The translations under genes and the position numbers were made by a program. DNA of 64,000 bases, from assembly GCA_009823395.1 (NCBI GenBank), contig CM020517.1:10753501-10817500 (forward strand). Direction: 5' to 3'. The stretch's first letter is position 1, and every line of letters begins with the position of its first letter. Under the pieces are notes generated by a model. It did no database searches and was not told the origin of the DNA. It was given only the letters and a program-made list of their open reading frames with translations. Origin of the DNA: Thamnaconus septentrionalis (taxonomy: Eukaryota; Chordata; Actinopteri; Tetraodontiformes; Monacanthidae). This document shows, piece after piece, positions 32,961 to 44,460 of the stretch.

Positions 32961-34615
32961 GGAAATCTGGAAAAAGCCAGGGGGGAGAGGCCGGGCTGGG
33001 CAGGGAGGGATAGCGTGCTATCGGGGAGGGGTGTGGGGGGTGTCTGGTGGCGACAAAGGAAAGCAATTTCCAATCACCTGAGCGTTTTTATTTTTTTTTT
33101 TTAATCATTCATATCAGCCGTGGATGTCGTGGTGGGTGCTGCACAAAGACTCCGTGACATCGGTGCGTCGGGCGGCCAGAGGTTGATCTCCCAATTTGTT
33201 AGCGGCTAAAAAGTGGCGGTGGGAGATATTCCCGAGCCACACAGCCGCCTGCTCCCAGGCCAGATTCCCCTTGTGACCTGCGTTAAACCCAGTCCGTTAT
33301 GATTTCCTCACATTTTCTCCTTCTTCCCATCCTCGCCTTCCTTTCCTCTTCCTCCTCCCGCCTCCTCCTCCTCCTCCCACCCCTCCCTCGCACTGGCGCT
33401 GTACCAGTGAGCTCAGATGCATTACATCACTGCTCAGCTTATGCCGCTGCGCAGTCTGACTCTGCGTTGTGTCACCGCTAGCTGATCCGCGTGCACGCGC
33501 GCGCCTCTCCCTCTTTCCCGGCGGGAGGCCGTCTGATATCGCTGTGGGAACGCTGATATATGTTTTCCACGCCGGAGGTTTTTTCTCTCCGCTGTGGCGG
33601 CGACAGCAACACTGCAGCTGCGGCTAAATTTGAAAAAGCTGCCCGTTGTATATTAATTGCCAAGCGGTCGGGATTGGTGGTCTGGGATGTGAGGTGTGAT
33701 TTATTTATTTATTTATTTTTAAAGTAACCACTAGTGTTTAGTCACCAAGCTGCTCGTGTGGAAGCTCATCCCATCTTCCAGGAATCCTAAGACTGCTCCT
33801 GTCATCGATGACATCATGTGTTGAAATGACCTCAGAGCGTTCACGTCACTCTTTTATTATCTTGCTTAAACGCCGCTGGCAAAACTATAGTTGCTGCGTG
33901 AGTCGAGGCTCTTCACCAAACCTCCCTCTGAAAAAATCAACAAATTGCTCTGCTGAGTCTCTCAGCAATTCTCACTTCCACACAGTATTTTCTTTTTCTT
34001 TTTTTTAATTTAAGATCCAAGTTTCTCATAGAGCAAAAGGAATCAATGAAAGCAAATACTGACAGCAGTGTTTTAATGTTTTATTCAAACAAGGTCAAGC
34101 GGAGTCAGTGCTCTTGCACTCTGCAGTGTGGCTGTTTCACTAAATGGAATGGAGCCATGATGGATTTAACCAGCCTGGCCAAAATAAAGGCGGGTGGCTC
34201 GTCTCAGATGTGTGCTGCGGGTTGAGCTGTCAAGGCTGATAGAACTCGATGTTACGGGAGGACTTGAAGTCATTGTTGAAAAATTATTATTGCTATGTAT
34301 TTACAAGATATTGACTTGTTATGCAGAAAATAGTGCTTAAAATCATTTTTTTTTAGACAACTAACTCACTGCCGTCCTCGTGCAGTTTTAAGTCAGGGAA
34401 ATTCAGCATATCAATATATATAATTTATACATATAAAAAGGTGGCGGTCCACTCCCTGTGTCCTCTACCCGGGTTCTGGCCTGGGGCGCTGCTCCTGCTG
34501 CTGTTGATGCGAACCGTTTGCTCTGCCCTCCCCTGTGTCTGGGAGGGGAGGCGGAGAGGGAGCCTCGGCCCCATCTGCCGCGCTGATATTTACTATCCCT
34601 CACATTTGAGAGGAG

Positions 34616-34665
<50 letters not shown>

Positions 34666-35339
34666 CAAAGGCCCCGGCTCCCTTATTGAGTTTAAGCACC
34701 GAGAATGAATGAATGAATGAGAGAGAAAAAGGAAACCTGAGTAAAAAAAAAAACCTTGCTGGAACCAAACGCCGGTCCGAGCGGCGTTGATGGCCGCCGA
34801 GCGCTCGGCCGCCGGCTAATTTTCTCTCCGCGCACTATCTATTCGTTCTCCAGCAGCGAAGCCGCGTTTTCAAGGGAAGCTCAAAGCGACGGGGGTGTCG
34901 GCAGCCGTCTTAGCCGGGCCCGGCGCAATTGTCTCGCCCACACAGAAACAAACAGTTCAATCACTCCTCCCCAGAATAAGTCCTGACACGTGGTGAGGTC
35001 TCGCCGGGGGAGAGGGTCACCTCGCTGCTGTGGGGAGCCGCCGCTGGGGTCGCGCATCACTCACGCGAATTAGCCGTGGAGGGGGCTTGGAAAGCGCCAG
35101 CGCACACCTGCTTCTCTTTTCAAAACCTCCCCTCCGAGTGGCAACATTAATTAAAGCCTCCCAGTCTCCCGGGTGATGCTTTTCCAATTTTTTTTTTCTT
35201 TTCCTTTTTTTTTTTTTTTTTTTTGCTCTTTCTCTCTCTCGGTTCAATATGTTCTCGAATCAGCTTTTTTTTTTTTTTTGTCGGCGCACCTCCGAGTGCG
35301 AGGCCTTCGCGGGAACCAGTGGAGATAAATGAAAGAAAT
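32961..35339. other. Intergenic, no gene seen
   Basis: Holds (ATTT)n (33699-33720), (GT)23 (34618), A and T homopolymers (34743, 35189, 35204-35224, 35264-35279) and unique sequence around 33400-33660 and 34080-34300 that I do not recognise. Confidence 0.55.
34618..34664. repeat. (GT)23 microsatellite
   Basis: Uninterrupted GT run. A (GAAT)n run lies shortly after, at 34704-34720. Confidence 0.95.
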
Positions 35340-35830
35340 AAAATAAAAATGAAAACCAAAAAAGATGGCGCATTAATGAGCTCGCTCTAATTAGCTCCGT
35401 TTTGTCACGGCGCCTCGCCCCGTGTTTGGAGCGCCGTCCCGCAAAGTCGCTGGGCCCTGATTGCGGTCATTTGAGGATTTGCGCAGCCCCCTTTGGAATT
35501 AATTTTGACTCTCGCCGAGATATTTGTCTTTGGGCTTTGCGGCAGCTGCGGCAGCCCCTTGCAGTTTCTAATAAAACAGAGAGAGGGCCGGCGTAAGCCC
35601 ATTATAATGGTCCAACAGGGCCATAATGGGCCGTAATGTATGCGGCGTGGCGGCGGCGAATCACATTGTAATCCAGATTACGCCGAGAGCGTGTGCAAAT
35701 TACACACATTCAGCGGGTTTTATTTTTTTATTTTTTCATTTTTTATTTGTCACAGCTTTGGATAATTCTGCCGTCCATATGCGTTTATCTGCGGCGACGC
35801 CGCTGCTCTTTAATCAAATTGAGTAGATGA
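35340..35830. promoter_or_regulatory. Candidate conserved regulatory block
   Basis: Unique block with GCGCATTAATGAGC (about 35367), CTCTAATTAGCTCC (about 35385), GGAATTAATTTTG (about 35495), CCCATTATAATGG (about 35599) and TGTAATCCAGATTACG (about 35667), the last an inverted pair of TAATCC-type sites. Confidence 0.42.
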
Positions 35831-36038
35831 CTGCAGAGGAAAGTCAGCTGTCTTTTTTTTTTTTTTTTAATTTCCTTCCCCACACACACACACATTATTT
35901 CATTATTTGCTGCCTCTTCATGCTGGCAGATGCATGGATTTAACACCGCACCACCATCTTTTTGTGAGTCAGGGATAATGCAGTGCAGTGTGGGAGGGGT
36001 GGAGAGAGGAAGGGAGGGCGGGGGAGGGTAGGAGGAGG

Positions 36039-36040
<2 letters not shown>

Positions 36041-36071
<31 letters not shown>
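36041..36071. repeat. (GT)15 microsatellite
   Basis: Uninterrupted GT run after a G/A-rich stretch. A (CCCCA)5 run is at 36263-36287. Confidence 0.95.
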
Positions 36072-36073
<2 letters not shown>

Positions 36074-38340
36074 GCCGTTAGATTTTCAGGGTTGCGGTAT
36101 AAACTCGCTGTTCTGCAAGGCTTCAATTTAATGATAGCAGCCACAGACATTCATGACCCCCTGCTTGCCCCCCACCACCACCACCACCCACCCAGGATTA
36201 AGCGTGACAGCAATCTAGATTCAAAAACTGCAGCCCCCCCAAACCCCACCCTTCCTCAACGACCCACCCCACCCCACCCCACCCCAACCCCTCCAAAGCT
36301 CGAGCGGAGCCAGCAGTTGGTCATTCATATGCATCTGAAATCTAATACTGTGCTGCTGTGGCCCCTCGGCAGCCCCACCTTCCCTGACTCACCAGTGAGC
36401 CTCCACTCCTCCGCCGCACTCGGACCATTATGCACCCGCGCTCGCTCCCCCTCCCCCGCCCGCCCGCCACCAAAATCCCTTCATCTATTTAAGTTGCCCA
36501 GGTTACACTGTTGGGGTACAACCCCCCCTGACCCCCCTCAACACTTTGACTCGGCACTGGCTCTCTTCTGATGGAGCCTTGCTGCTTCGCCGAATAATTA
36601 GCACCCAGCGACTCCCTCAACAGGAAGCACGGGTTGCTGACGTTCTAATGACCGCCATCCTGCAAAGTTTCTGATAGCGCCCCCCCCCCGCCCTTGCCGC
36701 CGTCTGTGCCGGTAAATGGCCGCGCGCCTGTCGCGAATTAAATCATTAAAATAGCAGCGTTTTAGCAGCTGAATGCACATTAAAACAAAAACAAAACAAA
36801 CAAACAAAAAAAAACAGGTCAGGCCAGCATTGCATTTCTGTTTTTACAACCCAAACGCATATTTGCAGAAAAAATAACGGCATAGCGCTAACGCCACCAG
36901 CAACAGCAACAGCACAAGATTACAGTGTTGCGTTCATTCAAAGCTCTGGGTTTTCATTGCTGTGTACTGCTGTATTTTCAGTGGTTTTGTGAGGAGCAAC
37001 ACACTTCTTGATACAACACCGTGTTTATGGAAAAAACAACAAATAGGTTGATTTTTTTTTTTTTTTTTTGTCTCTGTGTGAATGTGGTCCGAATCAAACT
37101 GGCTCTCTGGTTGATAGTGCTTGTGTTAGAGGAACCTGGTTGACAACCATCATCCTTCCCCTTTGTCCTGCAAACATGCTAACCACGCAATTGCACAGTG
37201 TGATGACTTGTTTTGTGGTCCTGTGTAAAATTTCCAACAAGCTCTCCTCCCGTTGAAGCAACACACTATTTTTTTTTATTTATTATTTTTTTTTTTTAAC
37301 CAAACCAGAAGCATCGTATAATTGCCAGATGGATGCTTGACCTCACTGATTGGCAGAGGAGACACTCACAGAAAAGCAACGCTCTCCTGGGATCGCCTGT
37401 GTAACATGACATCCTGCCAAAATGTCCATTAGCTGCATGTAGATTTTAATGGCCGGGTCCGACTACACATGCAGAGGCAACTTCACTCGCCGTTGTTTGG
37501 GATTGGGAAGGGACCTGAGCGCGGCTGAGGCTTCCAAGCTCAGTGCACGAACAAAACAAATAAAAAACAAATGCTCCATTAAATAATACATGAAATGCAG
37601 ATGAACAATTCATATGAGCATGCAGGATCTATATGCGATAGAGAGAAATACTGTGTTTCTGTGAAAGGTAGCAAAATTAGTGGAACACAGACAATGTAAT
37701 CTGGATTTCTTTTCAATTGTATTTTTATAAAACATATAACCATTCTGGAGTTTCACAGATGAACAGAATTCCCCTCAACGCTGCCCACAGACTCCAAGGT
37801 AAACAAATAAACAGGAAAATAAACATAACATGTCACTATATTGCTCATGTGGTGTCATCCAAGTGTCCAGCAGACACATTTGACAGGAAACGGCCGTTTT
37901 CTATCATGTTTTAGCCAAAATATCCACTGTAGTTTTTTTTTTCTTTTCTGCTGTGCTGTTTATTATTTACTCTTTAATTATTTCTGTCTGTGAATCTGCT
38001 GAATGGCCAAAGGGATTAGCAGTAAATAATTGGTGAACCTTCCCTTCAACACAGCAATAGCAATGCCGGCTCCTTTAAAAATTACACTTTTATTGACTCT
38101 CCAGCGCTCCCTGTCACACCGCGCGTGTCGAGGCCTGGGCCAGAGGAACATGTGGCCCAGTAAAGGTGACAGGCGAGGCAGTGCAGAGACGCATTTTAAC
38201 AACCACTGGCGCATATGCAGTGCACAAAGCCTCTGTGGGGGGTGGGAGGGCTCTGGGTGGCTGTAGATTGCCTGTAGCCAGAGGGGACTGGAGGTACGGT
38301 GTCTGAGGAGATGTGACATGTAGCTCCACTCGCTCGCGAC

Positions 38341-38380
38341 CGACACACACAAACACACACGCACACACACACACACACAC
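38341..38380. repeat. (CA)n microsatellite, interrupted
   Basis: CA units with AA and GC interruptions. Confidence 0.9.
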
Positions 38381-39129
38381 ATGCACGCACCCTGTTTCTG
38401 TTCTGGCTGGTCAGAGTTATTCATTTGGCCGAGCACCTCAGCCTCCGCCGGCGGAGGGCTGCTGTCACTGGATCATTACAAATGCCCACAGGCGGTTGAG
38501 AATGTCCTCACAGATACAGGAGACAAACGCGGCCTGCATGCCGCCGTCCGTGCGCCGCCTGTCTGATGGCGTTCTCCGTGACCTACATTCCTCTCCTTAA
38601 GTTTGTATTATTATTATTTATCATGATTTTTTTTTTTTTTTTCATAGCCATAGACCTGATGAAATCGCGGCTCGCTAATCTGAAACCCCGGGGGGATGGA
38701 ATTATTCAGTCTCGTACGTTAGCGGGCTGGAATAAACATCAGCTGCCGCAAAGACCATTTAACTTTTATCATAAGACGTCATGTATTTATATTTTTCTCT
38801 TGTTGAATGTTGTGGTTTTTTTCTCTGTGTGTGTGTACAGATTTCATATTTGGCCCTTTGTGATATCACACCTCTCCCAGTTTAGCAGCATTGTCCCTAA
38901 ACCAGGTTTTTCTTCCACCCACTAAGCAGTCTTGTTTTTGTGCCCTTTGCAACATTTTAAAGGTGCGACCATGTTATAGAAAGCTAACAGCTATTTGTAG
39001 GAGGCTGTGAAAATAGGGCTGAATACACTGTCTGGATTTTTTATTTTTTTTTATTTTTTATTTTGGTGGGGATTGTTACTTGTAGAACAGTGCTTTCTAA
39101 GAATCTGGGATAAAATATTGGGACCTCTA

Positions 39130-39460
39130 TAATTACCAAATTTAAAATTGCACTAGCTTTAATCTGTTTGCCATCGCTGAATTGCCAAATGCGTCAGTCA
39201 GAGAATGCCTCCCTAAATGAAACGGCCAACAGGTTTGGTGCCAGGAGACTGCAAGACTTGGTCGCATTAGGCGTCCCTCAGGGCCAAATGTGTATAGCAG
39301 TTTTCTCTGGATACACACCTCCTGTTGACTCCAATCTACATTTAATCATTCAGGCTAGACTCCCTGGTCAAAACATCAGGTCAACAAAGAATCAGCCGCA
39401 CCCTCATGCATTTGTCTGGCATTGCTCACCTCTGTGGCAAGACGGTCATAACCCATTTTC
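39130..39460. promoter_or_regulatory. Unique block upstream of the 39.6-40.3 kb candidate
   Basis: Repeat-free sequence with a chance open frame and no domain. It has few simple repeats and looks continuous with the next block across a (CT)24 insertion. Confidence 0.28.
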
Positions 39461-39463
<3 letters not shown>

Positions 39464-39500
<37 letters not shown>

Positions 39501-39512
39501 TCTCTCTCTCCT
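39464..39512. repeat. (CT)24 microsatellite
   Basis: CT run with one CC interruption, between two unique blocks. Confidence 0.93.
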
Positions 39513-39599
39513 TCAAGATACAGGACACAACTGCGATCAAAAGAGGAGTGCTCATTGATTTTCAAAACCACACATTATGCCGCAAATATATATCAAAGG

Positions 39600-40260
39600 G
39601 AAGAGCCCGCATGGCGTCTGTGATATGCTCAGCATGATTTAAACATGCTAAGGCCATGTTTAAGCCTCCAGCTAACACATATTAACTCCCAGTAAGGAGG
39701 TGTTACCGGCTTCATGCTTCCACATGGGACCGGATGATGTAAAAATAATCAAAATTGGTAAAGAGGGAGAGGGAGGCGACGAGGAAGCAATGGTAGAAAC
39801 TGTGCCGCTGTGATTTGATGAATTATTAAAGTCCCCTTTACAGATTTGTTAATTAGAAAAGGGTAATCCAGTAATTACCATTAGGACCAGATGGTTGGTA
39901 TGGTATGTCACTGAAACGTATTACTGCGGGTTGGCCCTCTCATAAAAACTCTCTAATAATCCCATTAGGTCCTACTACAGGAACTATACTGGGCTCTTCG
40001 TTTCAAGCGCCAACCTCAACCGTGTAATTGCTGTGCATTTAAAGCAATTTGGTCAGTGGCGACGGAAACCTGCTTACTGCTGAAAAGTTAATGACACTGA
40101 AAGCCAATACTGGGCCCGGGCCACTTTGCTGCGCTACCTGACAGAATTTGTCATTACACAGTTCCTTACTCGAACAGATGATGGACCTTAAAACATTTGC
40201 TTTATTAATGGCCGGGCCGAGGGGAAAACATTGTCCACTTGTGTTTGAGCACACTGGTTC
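39600..40260. promoter_or_regulatory. Strong candidate conserved enhancer block, about 660 bp
   Basis: The longest run of unique, motif-dense sequence in this part of the window. It has TTAATTAG (39849-39856), TAATCC (39864-39869), the palindrome GTAATTACC (39871-39879), CATTAGG, TAATAATCCC and GTTAATGAC cores. It also has a 9-bp inverted repeat TTAAACATG / CATGTTTAA (39639-39663). No simple repeats or coding potential. Confidence 0.47.
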
Positions 40261-40494
40261 AAATTCCTTTTCTTACACTATCATCATGCAATCCAGCTGC
40301 AACTAAAAACCTTCTCTAAACTTTTTTTTTTTTTTTTTTTGGATCAAACCTTTTTGCTGTTCATTAAATAACTCTGAATGTAAAATGTTTTGCAAGAGAA
40401 CCACAGCATAAAGCAGCAGTGATGGCGCACGTGGGGTTTTTATGAGAATCACTGCCTTATAACATTCGAAAGAACGCTGTGAATTTATCTCACC

Positions 40495-41010
40495 TAACCG
40501 CTTGCTGCTGCTTATAATCAGTTTGATTTCTCTATCCTTGACTTAGCTGCTATCTGCTGCTAGTTCCTCTTAAATCAATCCGTACTGTGCATTACCAGGT
40601 TTCTGCTGCTAGCTGTTTTTTAATCTCCCAGTGTTGATGGTGCTGTTTAGTTTTAACTAGTGGTTTGTCTTAGTTGCTAACTGTCGCTATGGGTACTTTT
40701 ACATCTCCCGGGTGTGTGTCAACTTCTAACTGCTTTTGAATTTCACAGTAGTTTGCATCATTTGCTAACAGCTACAAGCTGCTTTTTGATATTTTACAGA
40801 AATTATTGGTGTGTGCTAGCTGCTAACTATTGCTCAGTCCATTTTTATCTCCTGGTTACCCGCTAACTTCTGCTAGATGCTTTTAAATGTCACAATTGCA
40901 CAGTGTATGTGCTGACGGCGGCACACCGCTCGCTTCCAAGTCTTCTGGTGGTGTGTGCTAGCTGCTAACTGCTGCTAGCTGCTTTGAAATCCACCAATGG
41001 CGCGTTGCAC
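40495..41010. repeat. Degenerate minisatellite, GCTAACTGCTGCTAGCTGCTTTTAA-like units
   Basis: Around eight diverged units recur across 500 bases. Each has a GCTGCTAGCTG/GCTAACT head followed by TTTTTAATCTCCCAGTG or TTTTAAATGTCACAATTG-type sequence, for example at 40610, 40672, 40724, 40770, 40815, 40865 and 40965. Spacing varies from about 40 to 100 bases. No coding function is evident. Confidence 0.6.
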
Positions 41011-41539
41011 CATGTGCGTGTCGTCAAATTGCTCCATCCTCGTGTCGTCATCCCACCTTGTTCGTAGAGATGTCGCAACAGAGGCGCAACCAGCCTCCTC
41101 TGAAGGTGCTTGGCAGAAGGCACTACAGATTACTTCTGCCTGACAAGCACGTTCTGTCGAGACTTGTTGTCCGCAGAGGCTGTACTACCGAAGAGTTGAT
41201 AGTAGGTGCCAACAAAGACGTTCAGGTTGTATTTAAGGAGCGGCGCGAGGCATCACAGTGATCGAATGGTCAAAAAAGCAGATGTAGTTGTTTTGTCCAA
41301 TTTTCAATCAGGCAGCCGGCTCGCTCCTGTCATGTCCCCTGGCGCACTGGAATTGTGTGACTGATATCTCATACACTAGATTTCTCACTTCAGTGCACCG
41401 TAGAATCCAACCTGCCCAACCGCACGGCGCTTCCACCCCCTCCGCTCACGCAGCCCAACCCCAACCCAAGCCGTGCGTCTACCATCCCCGAGCCCCCCAC
41501 CTCATCCATCCACGCTAAAGCACATTCACGGTGATATTT

Positions 41540-41712
41540 CTGCAAAGCCCCGGCGCCTTGATTTGCTTTGGCATTCCTGTCCCGATTCATCCCGTTGGGC
41601 TGTGAGCTGGAATAATTAGGCGAACGCCATAAGGCCCCTGTCTCCTGACAAGTGATCAACAAATAATGATTTATGAGGCCATCTTGTATCAGAGGATGAC
41701 CATTGATTTTAA
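41540..41712. promoter_or_regulatory. Candidate conserved regulatory block
   Basis: Unique block with AATAATTAGG (41611-41620), AAATAATGATTTATGAGGCC (about 41661) and CATTGATTTTAAACG. It ends at a (CA)n run. Confidence 0.38.
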
Positions 41713-42027
41713 ACGCCCATGTGCAAACACACACACACACACACGCATGCACGCACACATGCAAGTTCTGACGCAGATGGCTCCTCACATAAATCAGACT
41801 CGATGTCTTTACATTTTAAGGTGCTGCCGCTTTGTGCTGACCCGTCCTGTTTGCGCGTTGCTGTCTTAACAATAACACGCGTGCTCAGATATAGTCCTGA
41901 CAAGTGATGCGAGCACCGTCCCATTTCAAAACCTCGAATGCACCATGCTAAGTCTCCTCAAATCAATTTTGTCACAGTTTTACTTCACAGATGCTGATCC
42001 TGCATATATTTCCCCCTGTTGTTTTAG

Positions 42028-42149
42028 ATATTGATTGTCACAAAGGCCAAGAGAAGAAGAAGAAGAAGAAAAGAAATGGCAGCGTGCCCCCCTGCTGGGG
42101 AATGAGGTCGAGGCTATCACTTGGGCCCGTCTGGTTTCGGTCCGCCGAG
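42028..42149 (+). other. Candidate internal exon of an unknown transcript
   Basis: A pyrimidine-rich acceptor (TTTCCCCCTGTTGTTTTAG, ending 42027) is followed 122 bases later by an excellent donor (CCGAG then GTAAGT at 42150). The interval has a GAAGAAGAAGAAG run that would act as a splicing enhancer. One frame is open, but the peptide has no recognisable domain, so a non-coding RNA exon or a decoy is as likely. Confidence 0.22.
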
Positions 42150-42330
42150 GTAAGTTTCCTTGACAGACAACGTGCACGCTGTGTTTTATTACCCCCGCCA
42201 GCTGCGGGGTCATTATGCATCGCTCTTCCTGCGAAATCGCCAGGATCATATTTCCATGTGTACCGGCAGAAAGCTTCAGATACTGATTAATGAGTAGCGA
42301 AATGGCTTTTAGTTATTACAGGATGGAAAT
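42150..42330. promoter_or_regulatory. Candidate conserved regulatory block
   Basis: Unique sequence with GTCATTATGCATCGC, CTGATTAATGAGTAGC (about 42283) and GAAATATTAATATGGG (about 42326). Overlapping homeodomain-type cores, no simple repeats. Confidence 0.36.
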
Positions 42331-43479
42331 ATTAATATGGGAGATGCTGAGTGAGAAGAAGGGCGCCTCTATTATGTTGCCGCTCCCTTCCGTCATCTCG
42401 TAGATCTGTCACAGGTTTGTGGCGTCAAAGAGATTAAGAAGCCGTATTAGTCATCAAACGCTAAGTGATCCTGTGCCTATCAGAACAGGCGCGCGAGGCT
42501 GTCATCATGGTATGAAACTCCTTATAAATCACTGTCTGCCCCCAATGTGCGCTTATTATGCGCTGCTGATGGCGAGATATCAGAAATATTTACTTTCTGC
42601 TCACCAGTGAAAACATGTAATTGGTATTAGCGCATCAGTTAAGCAGAGGCGGCCGCACCGGTGGGACATCGGTGCCGTTGGTTTTCCTCAAGTACCAGAC
42701 GCGGTGGTGTGTACCGCAGACAGGTGAGGCCAGGTCGAGCCGGGTCGTTATTATAGCTCCTCTCTGCGGATTGGCCGTCACCGCAAACCGGGTCAATGTG
42801 CGTCCAAACACGATGCTACGAAGATGATGCTCAGTGGTACTGGAAAGCGTTGAAGTGCATTTTTCAAATCATGAAAGCAAAGATAAAGCTGCCCTAACGC
42901 CAACCTTGCTATAATTTGCTGGAGGAGCGTGGAGTCCTGTGATTGAGGCGTTCGCAAACAGCCGTTCGCAAATTACACCGCCGTTCCCGATTGTTGTTGT
43001 TCAGAAGGCAGCGGATCACAAAGGAGTGGATCCATATTGACTAAGTGCCATCGCAAAAGTGGGTGGGGGGGGGAATAACCGAGTCGAGCACTTGCGGCGC
43101 CTCGGCGCAACCTGTTTTTCGCTGTTCCAGCGATTGACCCCCCCCCCCCGCCTCGTCTTCAGTGTGCACTGCGGCAGCGGCGGGATAATTGAACACGCGG
43201 CACGAATCCAACACTCCAGATCCATGCGCCTTTTCCGCCTCACCCCACCTCTGACTCCAGTGATTGAAGGGCCTCCAGTGTCTCCGTCCCTGCCTGCTCA
43301 ACATGGATAAGCACTTGTCATAGGAAACATCAATACTTGAATAGATAGACAGTTTTATCCATTGATTAAACACTGAGTGAATGCATGAGTAGTCGTCGCC
43401 CCGGTGGAGAGTGACACCCCCCCTGCCTCACCGCCACCACCACCACCGCCCCCCCGCCATCCATTTCTGTGATTTAGGG

Positions 43480-43800
43480 CACATTTACGCGTTGATCTCT
43501 AAGTGCGGCGTCATTGCCTCACCTCGCCATATTTGCAAGAGGCGTAATCGATAGCTTGATTCCGAAGTCCACGTGCATGTGGCTGCAGAGAATCCCGGAC
43601 GGCATTTTCTTATTGTTGCATAAGGTCAAGCCCGTGTTTCCCCTACTCGGGGAATTGGCTGGTGGAAATAGCCCCATCAAAATTGACGAAGCAATGACGA
43701 ATGGGAATTACGCTTTGACGGGTCAAAAATTGCCACTTGGAAAATTCTAATCAATCACAATTTCCCCTCGCGCAAAGTGGACGGAGTCAACTGCATTGTC
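43480..43800. promoter_or_regulatory. Candidate conserved regulatory block
   Basis: Unique block with GCGTAATCGATAGC (about 43542), GGGAATTACGC and TCTAATCAATCACAATTTCC (about 43746). It abuts the (CA)28 run. Confidence 0.38.
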
Positions 43801-43857
43801 GGCCTCTCAGCTGTTCACAAAAGATTCCTTCCCTTTCTGTTTCGCCACCCCCACCCG

Positions 43858-43859
<2 letters not shown>

Positions 43860-43916
<57 letters not shown>
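43860..43916. repeat. (CA)28 microsatellite
   Basis: The longest pure dinucleotide run in the window, between two repeat-free blocks. It should be highly polymorphic. Confidence 0.96.
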
Positions 43917-43918
<2 letters not shown>

Positions 43919-43919
43919 A

Positions 43920-44460
43920 ATATTGTAATTTTTGATTTGATTTGCTGCTTTGTTGACGTTCAGACACCTTGCAGAACATTTGTGGGAGAGGAATCTGGCG
44001 AAAACCGCACAGCGCCTGTGCTCATTTAGTATTCAAATATGGTGCGCCCAAGATGGGCAGCGGCGGACTGACATTGCCTCCTGCAAAACAAGAACCCCTA
44101 TTGGCAGCCGCCTCATTCAGACGGTCATTAGACAATCAAATGAGAATTATCGGGCTGGATTTCAATTAAGCGGGGGAGGGGGGGAGTGCGTTGGATGGGG
44201 GGGCTGGGGAGGACACTTCTCCTGGCGCACTGATGGCCTTTCGCAGTTAGCGCTGAGTCTTACCAGGTGTGTTGCTCTCACGCTGATTGCTAATTTGTGG
44301 CCACGACTCGTGGACGTGCGCACGGATGCCCTTTCTGATGGCAGAGGAGAATGCCAGAGGGAAGAGAATCGCGCATGAATATGGAGCAGCAGATCGGGAG
44401 CGGGAACGAGCGCAATTGCGTCTCGGAATTGCCACCGTTGCCTGGTTGGTTCTCTCGGAA
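43920..44460. promoter_or_regulatory. Candidate conserved regulatory block
   Basis: Continues past the (CA)28 run with GTCATTAGACAATC, TTTCAATTAAGCGG and ATTGCTAATTTGTGG elements. A G-rich patch (44170-44210) interrupts it. Confidence 0.33.

Larger units (their letters stand above)
35831..39129. other. Intergenic, no gene seen
   Basis: Microsatellites (36041, 36263, 38341), T runs (37052-37070, 37267-37300, 38627-38642) and unique A/T-rich pieces (37320-37930, 38680-38780). The motif ATAACCATTCTGGAGTTT at 37736 recurs at 61826. Confidence 0.5.

Noticed and set aside
42053..42071. Short GAA run read as a lysine-rich or arginine-rich peptide
   Set aside because: As protein it is low-complexity and unsupported; it is noted only as a possible splicing enhancer.
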